A stretch of DNA of 64,000 nt from the NCBI GenBank assembly GCA_001464955.1, contig LNEM01000031.1:62001-126000 (forward strand), written 5' to 3'. The notes under the pieces were generated by a model. The model was not told the origin of the DNA, did no database searches, and saw nothing but the letters and a program-made list of their open reading frames with translations. Source of the stretch: Rhizobiales bacterium Ga0077537. GTDB lineage: Bacteria > Pseudomonadota > Alphaproteobacteria > Rhizobiales > Hyphomicrobiaceae. Every line of letters begins with the position of its first letter. Within the stretch, counting starts at the first letter, position 1. Positions 1-8,680 of the stretch are shown here, in pieces. The position numbers and the translations under genes are program-made.

Positions 1-207
1 ATCCGGCGTGTCGGCCCGGAGCGCTTCGACGATCAGCGCGCCGAGGAGATAGGCGCCCTCGGCGTCGAGCATCGTCGGCTTCAGGTTGCAGTAGAAATCG
101 CTTGTGCGCCCGGAGGCGAGGGTGAACGTGCGGCCGGTCTCAACGGATCGGGCCTTGATGATGGCAATGAGCCGCTCGCGGCTGACGGACGGCAATGACG
201 CTGGCAT
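1..207 (-). CDS. pyrE: Orotate phosphoribosyltransferase, N-terminal part (runs off the window)
   Basis: The reverse strand from an ATG at 205-207 gives 69 residues that continue past the window edge. The segment [20 protein letters not shown] followed by [10 protein letters not shown] is the N-terminal signature of bacterial PyrE, which transfers orotate onto PRPP to give OMP in pyrimidine synthesis. Only about a third of the protein is present, so the PRPP-binding loop cannot be checked. It is transcribed away from rnpB, which lies about 150 bases upstream on the other strand. The family call is firm; the rest of the gene is unseen. Confidence 0.9.
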   Translation of the reverse strand, partial: MPASLPSVSRERLIAIIKARSVETGRTFTLASGRTSDFYCNLKPTMLDAEGAYLLGALIVEALRADTPD

Positions 208-320
208 GGGCGGGTCCTCTCTGAAGTCCGCAAGGGTCGCCCACCCGGCGGGCCGTGGCGATCCGATCAGCGATGCCGCCCGCCGCCACCCCCTGTCAAG
301 ACCCGCGCCTCCGAAGTGAC

Positions 321-349
321 TTGACGGACGTGCCGGCGCACATCTTATT
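321..349 (+). promoter_or_regulatory. Sigma-70 type promoter of rnpB
   Basis: TTGACG at 321-326 is followed by exactly 17 bases and then CTTATT at 344-349. This is close to the alphaproteobacterial housekeeping pattern (TTGAC, 17 bp, CTATAT-like). The first base of the inferred RNase P RNA (356) lies seven bases after the -10 element, where a transcript start is expected. The match of promoter spacing and RNA 5' end makes the call strong without experiments. Confidence 0.85.
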
Positions 350-355
350 CACCCC

Positions 356-797
356 GTCAGCCGGCCGGACGGTCGCTGGCAGACCATCCGCGCCCCCGGG
401 CGTTCGTGGCCTGCTGGAGGAAAGTCCGGGCTCCATGGATGAACGGTGGCGGCTAACGGCCGCCGGGGGCGACCCCAGGGAAAGTGCCACAGAGACGATA
501 CCGCCAAGGCCGCCTTCGGGCGTCCGGCAAGGGTGAAAAGGTGCGGTAAGAGCGCACCGCGGCGACGGTAACGGAGCCGGCAGGGCAAACCCCACCGGGA
601 GCAAGACCAAATAGGGGCGGCGCGTGCACCGGAGGCAACTTCGGTGCCGGGGCTCATCCAGCCTGCTGCCCGGGTTGGTTGCTGGAGGCGCCCGGCAACG
701 GGCGTCCGAGACGAATGGCCGTCGCGGCTTCGTCTTCGGCTTCGGAAACGAAGGCGGAAACGGAGCCAGACAGAACCCGGCTTACAGGCCGGCTGAC
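356..797 (+). ncRNA. rnpB: RNase P RNA (bacterial class A)
   Basis: This is the catalytic RNA that trims tRNA 5' leaders. Conserved core blocks are visible in order: GAGGAAAGTCCGGGCTCC (about 418-435), ACAGAGAC (about 490), AGAGCGCACCG, the stretch GCAAACCCCACC followed by GGAGCAAGACCAAATAGG, AGACGAATGGC and ACAGAACCCGGCTTACAGGCC near the 3' end. The two ends pair as helix P1: GTCAGCCGGCC at 356-366 with GGCCGGCTGAC at 787-797. A run of seven T (806-812) follows and probably serves termination. Length is about 442 nt. The short reading frames across this stretch are not genes. Confidence 0.97.
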
Positions 798-908
798 ACT
801 TGGTCTTTTTTTGCGCCTTCGGATGCCCACGTCATGGCGGAGCCATGCCCCGTATGGACGCATCCGGCGCGGGCGCCTTCGGGTTGCCGGTTGCAACCAG
901 GTTCGGGG

Positions 909-1595
909 CTACAGCCTCAGGACCCGGAGCCACCGCATGACGTCGAGGAGGCTCATGGCGGCAGCCGCGACATAGGTGAACGCCGCGGCACGCAGGATTT
1001 CACGCGCCGCGCCCTGGTCGCGATCGTTGATGTAGCGGCCAGCCTTGAGGAGCGGCAACGCTCGCCGGAAGCTCGCATCGAACTCCACAGGCAGCGTCAC
1101 TGCATGCATCACGATGGTGGACGCCAGGATCAGGATGCCGAGCAGCAGTTCGATCATGATCACATGCGGCGACTTGAAGATGAGAAGCGCCAGCGGCGCC
1201 GCCAGCATCACCACGGCCCCGAACCGCTCGATTGTGATGGCCTGCTTGGCCATCTGGGTACGCCGCACGAGCGGGCCATAACTGGTCGCATCCTGCATGG
1301 CGTGGCCAACCTCATGCGCCGCCACCACCACCGCCGCCAGCGAGCGCCCGCCGAAATGCCCGGGGGTCAGCCGCACGGTCTTGCTCTCCGGATCGTAGTG
1401 GTCGCCGAGCGTGGTCTCCTCGACCGTGACGTGGGTGAGCTTCATCTCGTCGAGCACGTGGCGGGCGAACTCCGCACCCGTGCCGGGAAAGTCGCTGCGC
1501 TCGACGGAATGCCGCTTCAGCACGCTCCGCACCCACATCTGCGGCAGCAGCGCGAGGCCGAACGCGACGATCAGAACGATCAGGAGTGCACCCAA
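909..1595 (-). CDS. Membrane zinc metallopeptidase, YugP / Zn_peptidase_2 family
   Basis: 228 residues. An N-terminal hydrophobic segment (about residues 2-20) is followed by a soluble part with the zinc site HEVGH at 94-98, then two or three hydrophobic stretches between about 120 and 165. This layout is that of the YugP-like (PF04298) membrane peptidases, whose substrates are unknown. The start is a TTG at 1593-1595; a GGAG seven bases upstream supports it, and I see no better ATG. It converges on rnpB and is divergent from parE across about 280 bases. The C-terminal half has the DASFRRALPLL motif typical of the family. Confidence 0.85.
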   Translation of the reverse strand: MGALLIVLIVAFGLALLPQMWVRSVLKRHSVERSDFPGTGAEFARHVLDEMKLTHVTVEETTLGDHYDPESKTVRLTPGHFGGRSLAAVVVAAHEVGHAMQDATSYGPLVRRTQMAKQAITIERFGAVVMLAAPLALLIFKSPHVIMIELLLGILILASTIVMHAVTLPVEFDASFRRALPLLKAGRYINDRDQGAAREILRAAAFTYVAAAAMSLLDVMRWLRVLRL

Positions 1596-1877
1596 CGTAG
1601 CTCTCCGGGAGAGTGTGGCAGACGTGGCACCACGGCGTGCCGCACCGGAATGTAATGCTCAGCGGCGCCGGAGTTAAGCCCGCTCGGCGCTGACGCCAGG
1701 GATTGTGACATCCAGTCCCCTGTCGGCCGGGCGCGGCGGCAGGGCCCCTTGTCAAAGCGGCCGCCGGCGTGCGAGGTCGAGCCAACTTGCAGACCCATCG
1801 GGATTCGTCCCGCGGGGCCGCGCACGGTTCAGTCCGCGTCTGTGCAGCCCCGTCGGCCAAGGAGCGGATCAAGAGCC

Positions 1878-3887
1878 ATGGCATCCAACCGCGACCTCTT
1901 CGGAAACCTTGCCCAAGACATGACCGAGAAAACCTCCCGGCGCGCGAAGCCCGTCGATGCTTCGGATGCCTACACGGCAGCAGACATCGAGGTTCTGGAG
2001 GGTCTCGAGCCTGTCCGTCGCCGGCCGGGCATGTACATCGGCGGCACCGACGAGAAGGCGATGCATCACCTTTTCGCCGAGGTGATCGACAACGCGATGG
2101 ACGAGGCCGTGGCCGGTCACGCGACCTTCATCGAGGTGCGGATGACGGCCGACGGCTACCTGTCGGTGCTCGACAACGGTCGCGGCATCCCTGTCGATCC
2201 ACATCCGAAATTCCCCAAGAAGTCGGCGCTCGAGGTGATCATGTGCACCTTGCATGCCGGCGGCAAATTCGACGGCAAGGCCTACAACACCAGCGGCGGC
2301 CTGCACGGCGTCGGCGTTTCGGTAGTGAACGCGCTCGCCGAGGTGTGCGAGGTCGAGGTCGCCCGCGGCCAGCAGCTCTACCGCATGGTGTTCTCGCGCG
2401 GCCAGCCGCAGACCGCGCTCCAGAAGCTCGGCCAGATCATGAACCGGCGCGGCACGACGGTCCGCTTCAAGCCGGACGAGCAGATCTTCGGCAAGGGCTG
2501 CGCCTTCAGGCCCGCCATCATCCACAAGATGGCGCGTTCCAAGGCTTATCTCTTCGGCGGCGTCGAGATCCGCTGGTTCTGCGACCCCGACCTGATCACC
2601 GATGGAACGCCGACCGAGGCCGTGTTCCATTTCCCCGGTGGCCTGAAGGACTACCTGACCGGCGAGATCGACGGCCAGACGCGCGTGACGAAGGACATCT
2701 TCGCCGGCCGCGTCGAAAAGGAAGGCGGCCACGGCTCGGTGGAATGGGCCGTCTGCTGGATCGGCAACGCCGACACGGTCGTACGTTCCTACTGCAACAC
2801 GATCCCGACGCCCGACGGCGGCACGCACGAATCGGGATTGCGCACGGCCCTCATGAAAGGCCTGCGCGCCTATGGCGAGCTGACGAACAACAAGAAGGCC
2901 GCCCAGATCACCGCCGAGGACGTCGTCGGCACGGCGGCGGCCATGCTGTCGGTGTTCATCCGCGAACCAGAGTTCCAGGGCCAGACCAAGGACAAGCTGT
3001 CGACGGTCGAGGCCGCGCGCATCGTCGAGAACACGGTCCGCGACGCCTTCGATCACTGGCTGGCGGACAGCCCCCAGCAGGCGACGCGCCTCCTCGAGTG
3101 GGCCATCGAGCAGGCTGAAGACCGCCAGCGCCGGCGCAAGGAGAAGGAAGTCTCCCGCCAGTCCGCCACGCGAAAGCTCCGTCTGCCGGGCAAGCTGACG
3201 GACTGCTCCTCGACGTCGGGCGATACCGAGATCTTTCTCGTCGAGGGCGACTCGGCCGGTGGTTCCGCCAAGCAGGCCCGAGATCCGCGGACGCAGGCCA
3301 TCCTGCCGTTGCGCGGCAAGATCCTGAACGTGGCCAGCGCGACCTCGACCAAGCTGTCCCAGAACCAGCTCCTGTCCGACCTGATCCAGGCGCTGGGCAC
3401 CGGCACGGGGACCAAGTACCGCGAGGAGGAACTGCGCTACGACCGCGTGATCATCATGACCGACGCCGACGTCGATGGCGCGCACATCGCGACGCTGTTG
3501 ATGACGTTCTTCTTCCAGGAGATGCGTCCGCTGATAGAGAACGGCCACCTCTACCTGGCGGTGGCGCCATTCTACAAGCTCACGCATGGCTCGAAGACGG
3601 TCTACGCCATCGACGACAGGCACCGCGAAAAGCTGATGAAGGACGAGTTCCCGGCCAACGCCAAGGTCACGATCGGCCGCTTCAAGGGCTTGGGCGAGAT
3701 GAACCCCAGCGAGCTGAAGTCGACAACGATGGATCCGCGTGTTCGCACGCTGCTGAAGGTCGAAATCGCCGACGCCGACCGCGAGAGTGTCGCAGACACC
3801 GTGAACACGCTGATGGGAACCAAGCCCGAACTCAGATTCCGGTTCATCCAGGATCGCGCGGCTTTCGCGACCAATATCGAGGTCTAG
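1878..3887 (+). CDS. parE: DNA topoisomerase IV subunit B
   Basis: 669 residues. This is the ATPase subunit of topoisomerase IV, which unlinks daughter chromosomes. The GHKL ATPase domain is at the N-terminus (NAMDEA, DNGRGIPV and GLHGVGVSVVNAL). A transducer domain follows, then the TOPRIM region with EGDSAGG and the metal-binding DADVDGAHI. The C-terminus ends soon after the TOPRIM domain, as in ParE. ParE rather than GyrB is favoured by the segment SAGGSAKQARDPRTQAILPL and the lack of the GyrB insert. The chosen ATG at 1878 follows GGAGCGGATCAAGAGCC; the frame is open further upstream without conserved sequence, and a later ATG (1920) is also possible. Confidence 0.95.
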   Translation: MASNRDLFGNLAQDMTEKTSRRAKPVDASDAYTAADIEVLEGLEPVRRRPGMYIGGTDEKAMHHLFAEVIDNAMDEAVAGHATFIEVRMTADGYLSVLDNGRGIPVDPHPKFPKKSALEVIMCTLHAGGKFDGKAYNTSGGLHGVGVSVVNALAEVCEVEVARGQQLYRMVFSRGQPQTALQKLGQIMNRRGTTVRFKPDEQIFGKGCAFRPAIIHKMARSKAYLFGGVEIRWFCDPDLITDGTPTEAVFHFPGGLKDYLTGEIDGQTRVTKDIFAGRVEKEGGHGSVEWAVCWIGNADTVVRSYCNTIPTPDGGTHESGLRTALMKGLRAYGELTNNKKAAQITAEDVVGTAAAMLSVFIREPEFQGQTKDKLSTVEAARIVENTVRDAFDHWLADSPQQATRLLEWAIEQAEDRQRRRKEKEVSRQSATRKLRLPGKLTDCSSTSGDTEIFLVEGDSAGGSAKQARDPRTQAILPLRGKILNVASATSTKLSQNQLLSDLIQALGTGTGTKYREEELRYDRVIIMTDADVDGAHIATLLMTFFFQEMRPLIENGHLYLAVAPFYKLTHGSKTVYAIDDRHREKLMKDEFPANAKVTIGRFKGLGEMNPSELKSTTMDPRVRTLLKVEIADADRESVADTVNTLMGTKPELRFRFIQDRAAFATNIEV

Positions 3888-3998
3888 CGCTCCAGCGCCG
3901 GATCAGTCGGTTGTTCGGAGGCGAACCGTGCCGCGCGCCCCCGAGGCGCTCAGGCCCCGGTGGCAAAAACCGGCATCGGCGAGCGGCCGATAGCCGCC

Positions 3999-4538
3999 CT
4001 ATCTGATGGTTGGATCGGCGAAACACTGCCGCATGGCAGTGCAGCGGTGCGATCCGGAAAAATGCATGCTGTCGCCTTTGGCAGGGCTGATGAACTTGCA
4101 GATCTCGTCGAGACCGGTTTCGTCGAGCCAACCCTGCCGCCGGCCACGCTGCACGGCGAAACAATCGGCTGTCTCCTCGTCCGGACCACGGAACTGATGC
4201 CCGCACTCGTGTGCGAAGATCCACATCTTCACCACCGTCGGCACTTTCGCGATCAGCTTCGGGTTCAAGATCAGGAAGCCCGGATAGGCGGCGCCGTAAT
4301 CGTCTAGCTGATTGTCCATCACCGTCGGACGCTTGCCGCACGTCATGCGTTTGCCGTCGAGCACGAGCTCGCCCGGATTGACGATCTGCGCATCACCGCC
4401 GACGTGTCCCACGTATTCTTCGGGCGTCGGTCCGGCGACAGCCGGTTGACCGGCTCCGATGGCGACGCTGGCCGCGAGCGTGAATGCTGCCAACGTCCGC
4501 TTCGCCGCTCGCTGGCGCCCGCTCTCGAATCTGCTCAC
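3999..4538 (-). CDS. Exported putative zinc metalloprotease (M48-like motif)
   Basis: 179 residues from a GTG at 4536-4538 that follows a strong AAAGGGGGGGG ribosome-binding stretch; the longer frame from a TTG at 4605 lacks one. Residues about 12-35 form a signal peptide (hydrophobic core ending AVA-GPTP). The zinc motif HECGH is at 110-114, followed by DEETADCFAVQ, where the acidic residue before AD is placed like the third ligand of gluzincins. Five or more cysteines (68, 113, 126, 147, 166, 172) suggest disulfides in the periplasm. Substrate unknown. Convergent with parE. Confidence 0.75.
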   Translation of the reverse strand: MSRFESGRQRAAKRTLAAFTLAASVAIGAGQPAVAGPTPEEYVGHVGGDAQIVNPGELVLDGKRMTCGKRPTVMDNQLDDYGAAYPGFLILNPKLIAKVPTVVKMWIFAHECGHQFRGPDEETADCFAVQRGRRQGWLDETGLDEICKFISPAKGDSMHFSGSHRCTAMRQCFADPTIR

Positions 4539-4723
4539 GCACCCCCCCTTTGTCCGGCACCGGACGTGACCCCCACCCTGTGCCTTGCAATTGATGGCCT
4601 GCTGCAATTGACCTCAATCCTTAGGTGTGGCGCGTCGCCGTGTCCAGACGGCGCCTTGCCACCCCCGCACAGACTTGAATCTGCCAGTGGATTCGAGGCG
4701 ATCTCGTGGCGGCCGCCAGCCCG

Positions 4724-5143
4724 TCACCCATGGCTTGCCTCGTTCTCGATGGCTTCCATGTCGGCGTCCGACAGTCCGAAATGATGGCCGATCTCGTGAA
4801 TGAGAACATGGGCGACGAGATGGCCGAGCGTCTCGTCTCCCTCGGACCAGTAGTCGAGGATCGGTCGCCGGTAGAGAAACACCATGTCCGGCTCAGTTGA
4901 CTGATCCAGAACACTTTTTCGGTCGAGACTGACGCCCTTGTAGAGGCCCATGAGATCGAACGCGTCCTCGATGCCCATTTCATCGAGGATCTCGTCGGTC
5001 GCGAAATCCTCGACGCGGAACACGATGTCCCGGCAGAGTTCCCGGAATTCTCCCGGCAACCGGTCCCAGGCGTCCGTCGCAAGCGCCTCGATCTCGGCGA
5101 GCGTCGGCGCGGCTTTGGTCACCCAGTCTTTTGCATTCGCCAC
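4724..5143 (-). CDS. Metallopeptidase family protein (zincin_1, HExxHxxGxxD)
   Basis: 139 residues. The C-terminal motif HEIGHHFGLSD at 116-126 gives HExxHxxGxxD, diagnostic of the short bacterial zincin_1 (PF06262) proteins, with the usual following DADM. The family is usually about 120-140 residues, which fits the GTG start at 5141-5143 preceded by GAGGGA six bases upstream. An ATG at 5212 adds 23 residues without an RBS and is less likely. No signal peptide, so presumably cytoplasmic. Physiological substrate unknown. Confidence 0.82.
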   Translation of the reverse strand: MANAKDWVTKAAPTLAEIEALATDAWDRLPGEFRELCRDIVFRVEDFATDEILDEMGIEDAFDLMGLYKGVSLDRKSVLDQSTEPDMVFLYRRPILDYWSEGDETLGHLVAHVLIHEIGHHFGLSDADMEAIENEASHG

Positions 5144-5228
5144 CGACGGTCCCTCGCTTGATTGGTCGCGTTGAACCGACAGGTCATAGCGGGGTTCGGT
5201 TAAATTTACCATGGCACGGTGGCGACGC

Positions 5229-5534
5229 TCACGCGGCCTCGGCCACCGCGATCAGTTGCCGGACGCCGACCACGCGCCGGAGCGCGAGTTCGATCAGCTC
5301 GGCCGTCCTCGGTTCGGCAGCCGCTAGTCTGAGGTCGATCGTGAGCGTGGAGCCGTCGCCGTCCTCGCGGCTGGCGTGAACGCGGGTCGGTACCGTCCCG
5401 AGCTTGGCGAACGGCTCGAGGAGCCGCGGCAGCAGGCCGGGATCGGCGTCACCCTGCACGAGAAAGCGGGCGTTGACGGAGGACGGGGTGGAAACGGCGG
5501 CATTGGCCGCGAGCGCAGCGCGCGTGCGAGACAT
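5229..5534 (-). CDS. Small ACT-like domain protein
   Basis: 101 residues. The segment from about 22 to 95 (ARFLVQGDADPGLLPRLLEP, then a strand rich in charged and hydrophobic residues, then LALRRVVGVRQLIAV) resembles the small ACT modules of the IlvM/acetolactate-synthase small-subunit type that sense amino acids. No catalytic domain is attached and no ilv gene is nearby, so its partner and ligand are unknown. Start ATG at 5532-5534. Same strand as the preceding zincin gene, with an 85-base gap. Confidence 0.6.
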   Translation of the reverse strand: MSRTRAALAANAAVSTPSSVNARFLVQGDADPGLLPRLLEPFAKLGTVPTRVHASREDGDGSTLTIDLRLAAAEPRTAELIELALRRVVGVRQLIAVAEAA

Positions 5535-5692
5535 GATGGATGTCCTTGACAGGATATTCGACGAAAAAACGCGAGTGTCCCGGGGCCCTCAGGCCGCCGG
5601 GGCGTTAATTCGCCGGATGCTGGCAAGATGTCTGCGCATGGCGGAAACGATACCACCGGGCGGGTTAACACTTCAACTTCCTTTTGCTCGGC

Positions 5693-6814
5693 TCAGGCGG
5701 CTGGCCGAACCTGCGGCCGAGCGCTACCCCGCCCGAGATCGAACGCGCGTTGCAAGCCGCTGACCGCTGCGTCGAGGTTGCAGGCGACGAGCGCCTCGCG
5801 GCGTTTCGTCATGAACGGCGCCCACGCGGCCTCGCTGGCAGTCATCGCAAGAAACGCCTCGCGCCAGTCCGCGACGACGAGCGGCCTGACGAGCCCGACC
5901 CCGAAGCGGGCGACGAAGTGCTCGGACGACGCCGCGTGCGGCGATCCGATGACCGGCGTCCCGCACAGCACGGCTTCGTTGGCGACCAGCCCCCAGGCAT
6001 CCTGCCGCGACGGAAACATGAGCACTTTCGCCGAGCCGAGCGCCTCGGCCATGGCCCCGGGCTGCAGGGCGCCGTCCATCTGCACGTCGTGTCCGGCTGC
6101 GATCAGACGCTCGTGCATGGCCACCCCGTCCGGCCCTCGCCCCGTCACCCTGATCCGGAGCCGGCGACCGGACCGCGCCAGGTCAGCCATCACTTCGGCG
6201 AAGAACAGGACGCCCTTGAACTGGTCGTTGAGCCCGCCGGCGATGATCACGTCGAAGGGCCGTTCGTGAAAGGCAGGGATGCGATCCGGCGCCTCCCATG
6301 ACGGCACGATCGGCACGACGACGCCGCGTCCGGGCTGGAGGCCCCATCGCTCGAGGAGGGCGACGCTCGCCGGGCTGGCGCAGATCCCGAACCGCGCCGG
6401 CGGCACCATGCTCCGGCGCATGATCCGGTGTGGGGCGGACGATGCGCCCGGATCGGTATCGAGCGTCCCGTCTGTCGCAATTCCGTAGGGCGTGCCGGTG
6501 CTGCGTGCGTAGGCGGTGGCCAGCGCCATCGTCGGCGAGAACGCCGCCACGGCGATCAATTCGGGCTTCAGCCGCATGAGGCGCGGCAGCACGCCGGGGT
6601 TGGCATAGAGATGGCTCGTATAGTCGCGATGCCAGCGCAGACCTGGCAGCAGCGTGTGCTGGAAGTGCCGCGGCGGGGGGATCTCCCACGCCCGGTGTGG
6701 CTCGATCCGGGCGCATGTGTAGACATGCAACTCTTCCCTGCAGCGCTCCGCGAATGCGTCGTAGGCGCGGGAGGTGTAGGGCGTCAGGCTTCCGGTCACG
6801 ATGACGATCGCCAT
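5693..6814 (-). CDS. Glycosyltransferase, GT4/GT1 family (GT-B fold)
   Basis: 373 residues from the ATG at 6812-6814 with AGGCGAGTTCC upstream. The C-terminal nucleotide-sugar domain is recognisable: FDVIIAGGLNDQFKGVLFF at the start of the second Rossmann domain, then LMFPSRQDAWGLVANEAVLC, the E-x7-E type donor site of GT4 enzymes. It probably adds a sugar to a polysaccharide or lipid-linked intermediate in the cytoplasm. It is divergent from the sugar operon starting at 7045 and shares about 230 bases of upstream sequence with it, so the two may be co-regulated. Donor and acceptor cannot be read from sequence. Confidence 0.88.
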   Translation of the reverse strand: MAIVIVTGSLTPYTSRAYDAFAERCREELHVYTCARIEPHRAWEIPPPRHFQHTLLPGLRWHRDYTSHLYANPGVLPRLMRLKPELIAVAAFSPTMALATAYARSTGTPYGIATDGTLDTDPGASSAPHRIMRRSMVPPARFGICASPASVALLERWGLQPGRGVVVPIVPSWEAPDRIPAFHERPFDVIIAGGLNDQFKGVLFFAEVMADLARSGRRLRIRVTGRGPDGVAMHERLIAAGHDVQMDGALQPGAMAEALGSAKVLMFPSRQDAWGLVANEAVLCGTPVIGSPHAASSEHFVARFGVGLVRPLVVADWREAFLAMTASEAAWAPFMTKRREALVACNLDAAVSGLQRAFDLGRGSARPQVRPAA

Positions 6815-7044
6815 GGAACTCGCCTGACATCTGGCCGCTCCGACCGGGAGCGCGTGGGTTGGGGTGTGGGCGCAGCATCCGATTAATGAGCATCGCCGAC
6901 CCATCGAGACAGCTGGTGTAGGTCGGCGCTATAGACTTTGGCAACGCGCCAGGAGTGCGCAGGGTTAGCCGGAGCCTGTCGATGGGCGGCGCCGCGCCCG
7001 ATTGACCGCTCCGGTCCAAGCCGTCGAGAGGATCCTGGGAACCA

Positions 7045-7773
7045 ATGCCGGCCAGCAGCGAAACACCGCGTGTCGCCCTCGTGACAGGGGCCGGCCGTGG
7101 TCTCGGTCTCGAAATTGCAGGAGGGCTCGCGCGGGTCGGGTTCGTGGTCGTAATTGGCACACGTGACCCGGCGAAGGGGCACGCGGCCGCAGCCGGGCTG
7201 GCCAGCGAAGGTCTGCAGGTGAGCAGCGTGGCCCTCGATGTGGACGATCCGCGGTCCGTGGCCACCGCCGTAGCCGAGGTTCTCTCGCGTCATGCGTCGA
7301 TCGACATCCTCGTCAACAATGCGGGCGTTCTGCTCGATGGGCCGGATGCGCAGGCCGCGAGCGTCCTTGATCTCCCGCCCGAGCGCCTCTGGGCGTCGTT
7401 CCGCACCAACACGATGGGGCCGCTGCTCATGATGCAGACTGTCGTTCCAGCCATGCGCCGGCGCCGCTATGGCCGCATCGTCAACGTGTCGTCCCGGGCG
7501 GGCCAGCTCGAAGAGTTGCGCGCCGGTGTGCCCTCCTATCGGGTCACCAAGACGGCACTCAACTCGTTGACACGTGTCGCCGCAGCCGAATTCCAGAGCG
7601 ACAACATCAAGATCAACGCCATGTGTCCGGGCTGGATCCGGACAGCGATGGGGGGCTCGAACGCGCCGTTGTCGGCCGCCGAAGGCGCGGACACCGCGAT
7701 CTGGTTGGCGACCTTGCCCGACGATGGCCCGACGGGTGGCTTCTTCCGGGCTCGCACCCGGCTTCCGTGGTAA
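7045..7773 (+). CDS. Short-chain dehydrogenase/reductase
   Basis: 242 residues, classical SDR. The NAD(P) site TGAGRGLG is at 14-21, NNAG at about 91-94, the catalytic Ser in VNVSS near 149 and YRVTK at 165-169, so the triad is complete. The C-terminus is short and ends FFRARTRLPW. First gene of a plus-strand sugar operon; the next gene starts 46 bases later. It may oxidise or reduce a sugar or lipid intermediate, but SDR specificity cannot be inferred. The ATG at 7045 follows GGGAACCA. Confidence 0.9.
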   Translation: MPASSETPRVALVTGAGRGLGLEIAGGLARVGFVVVIGTRDPAKGHAAAAGLASEGLQVSSVALDVDDPRSVATAVAEVLSRHASIDILVNNAGVLLDGPDAQAASVLDLPPERLWASFRTNTMGPLLMMQTVVPAMRRRRYGRIVNVSSRAGQLEELRAGVPSYRVTKTALNSLTRVAAAEFQSDNIKINAMCPGWIRTAMGGSNAPLSAAEGADTAIWLATLPDDGPTGGFFRARTRLPW

Positions 7774-7819
7774 TCGGCTTGGATCGGGACGGGACGACCA
7801 CGATGCGATCAGGTCCGCC

Positions 7820-8680
7820 ATGAAGCTGGCTTTCACATTGATCGTCCACAAGGCGCCGGATCAGGCCGTGCGTCTCGCGACCGCCGTTTGCGCGGGCGGC
7901 AATTACTGTCTCATTCACTGTAACGCCAATTCCGGGCCGGCCTTCCGGGCCGAGATCGCCGCCGGCCTCGCAGCGGCCGGAGTGACGACGGCCCGCTTCC
8001 TCGACAGCGATCCGATCGTCTGGGGCAGCAGCAGCATCCTGCGCGTCCAGATGCGTGCCATCCGCGCCATGTGCGACTGGGCCGACGACTGGACGCATCT
8101 GATCAATCTGAGCGGCCAGTGCCTGCCCGTGAAGCCGCTCGCCGAAATCGAGGATTTCCTTTTCGCCCATCGCGATCGGAGTTTCCTGGAGCTGATCGAC
8201 GTCGAGACCGAGCGCCCGGATCTCGCCCATCGCTTCGACACCTACCACGTCGAGATCGCTGGAAGGCCGCGCAACACGCACATTCCCCGCATCGGGGGGC
8301 GCTCGTTCCGCATGCGTTTTGGCGCCTTCTGGGTGATGTTGAGCCGCGAGGCGTGCGCCTATGTGATCCATGACCCGCGCTCGCAGGAGATCCAGCGGTA
8401 CCTTCGCTACGCGCAGTTTCCGGACGAGTTGGCCTTCCAGACGATCCTGTCCGGCAGCCCGCTGGCCGGCCGGCTCGTGCCCGACATGAAGCGATACATC
8501 CTGTGGGAAGGGACGTCACCGAACCCGGTTGTCCTGACGACGTCGCACTGGCCCGCGATGGAACGGTCCGGCGCGTTGTTCGCCCGCAAGTTCGATCCGG
8601 GCGTCGACGCCTCGATCATCTCACGTATCGGTGACCGTATCGGCGCCGATCTCACCAATGGAACGTCCGTCCATGCCTGA
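7820..8680 (+). CDS. Core-2/I-branching type glycosyltransferase (GT14-like)
   Basis: 286 residues. The N-terminal FTLIVHKAPDQAVRL, the WGSSSILRVQMRAI block, LINLSGQCLPVKPL (the family's LSGxDxP-like segment) and the later PDELAFQTIL with downstream ILWEGTSPNP place it with bacterial GT14 (beta-1,6-N-acetylglucosaminyltransferase-like) proteins. It lacks a signal anchor and is presumably cytoplasmic. The start ATG is at 7820; the frame is open upstream but that part has no conserved sequence. Its stop overlaps the next start by eight bases. Likely a branching sugar transferase of the local glycan. Confidence 0.85.
   Translation: MKLAFTLIVHKAPDQAVRLATAVCAGGNYCLIHCNANSGPAFRAEIAAGLAAAGVTTARFLDSDPIVWGSSSILRVQMRAIRAMCDWADDWTHLINLSGQCLPVKPLAEIEDFLFAHRDRSFLELIDVETERPDLAHRFDTYHVEIAGRPRNTHIPRIGGRSFRMRFGAFWVMLSREACAYVIHDPRSQEIQRYLRYAQFPDELAFQTILSGSPLAGRLVPDMKRYILWEGTSPNPVVLTTSHWPAMERSGALFARKFDPGVDASIISRIGDRIGADLTNGTSVHA

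Noticed and set aside
409-638. Short ORFs on both strands inside 250-900
   Set aside because: They overlap the RNase P RNA, whose conserved blocks and P1 ends explain the sequence.
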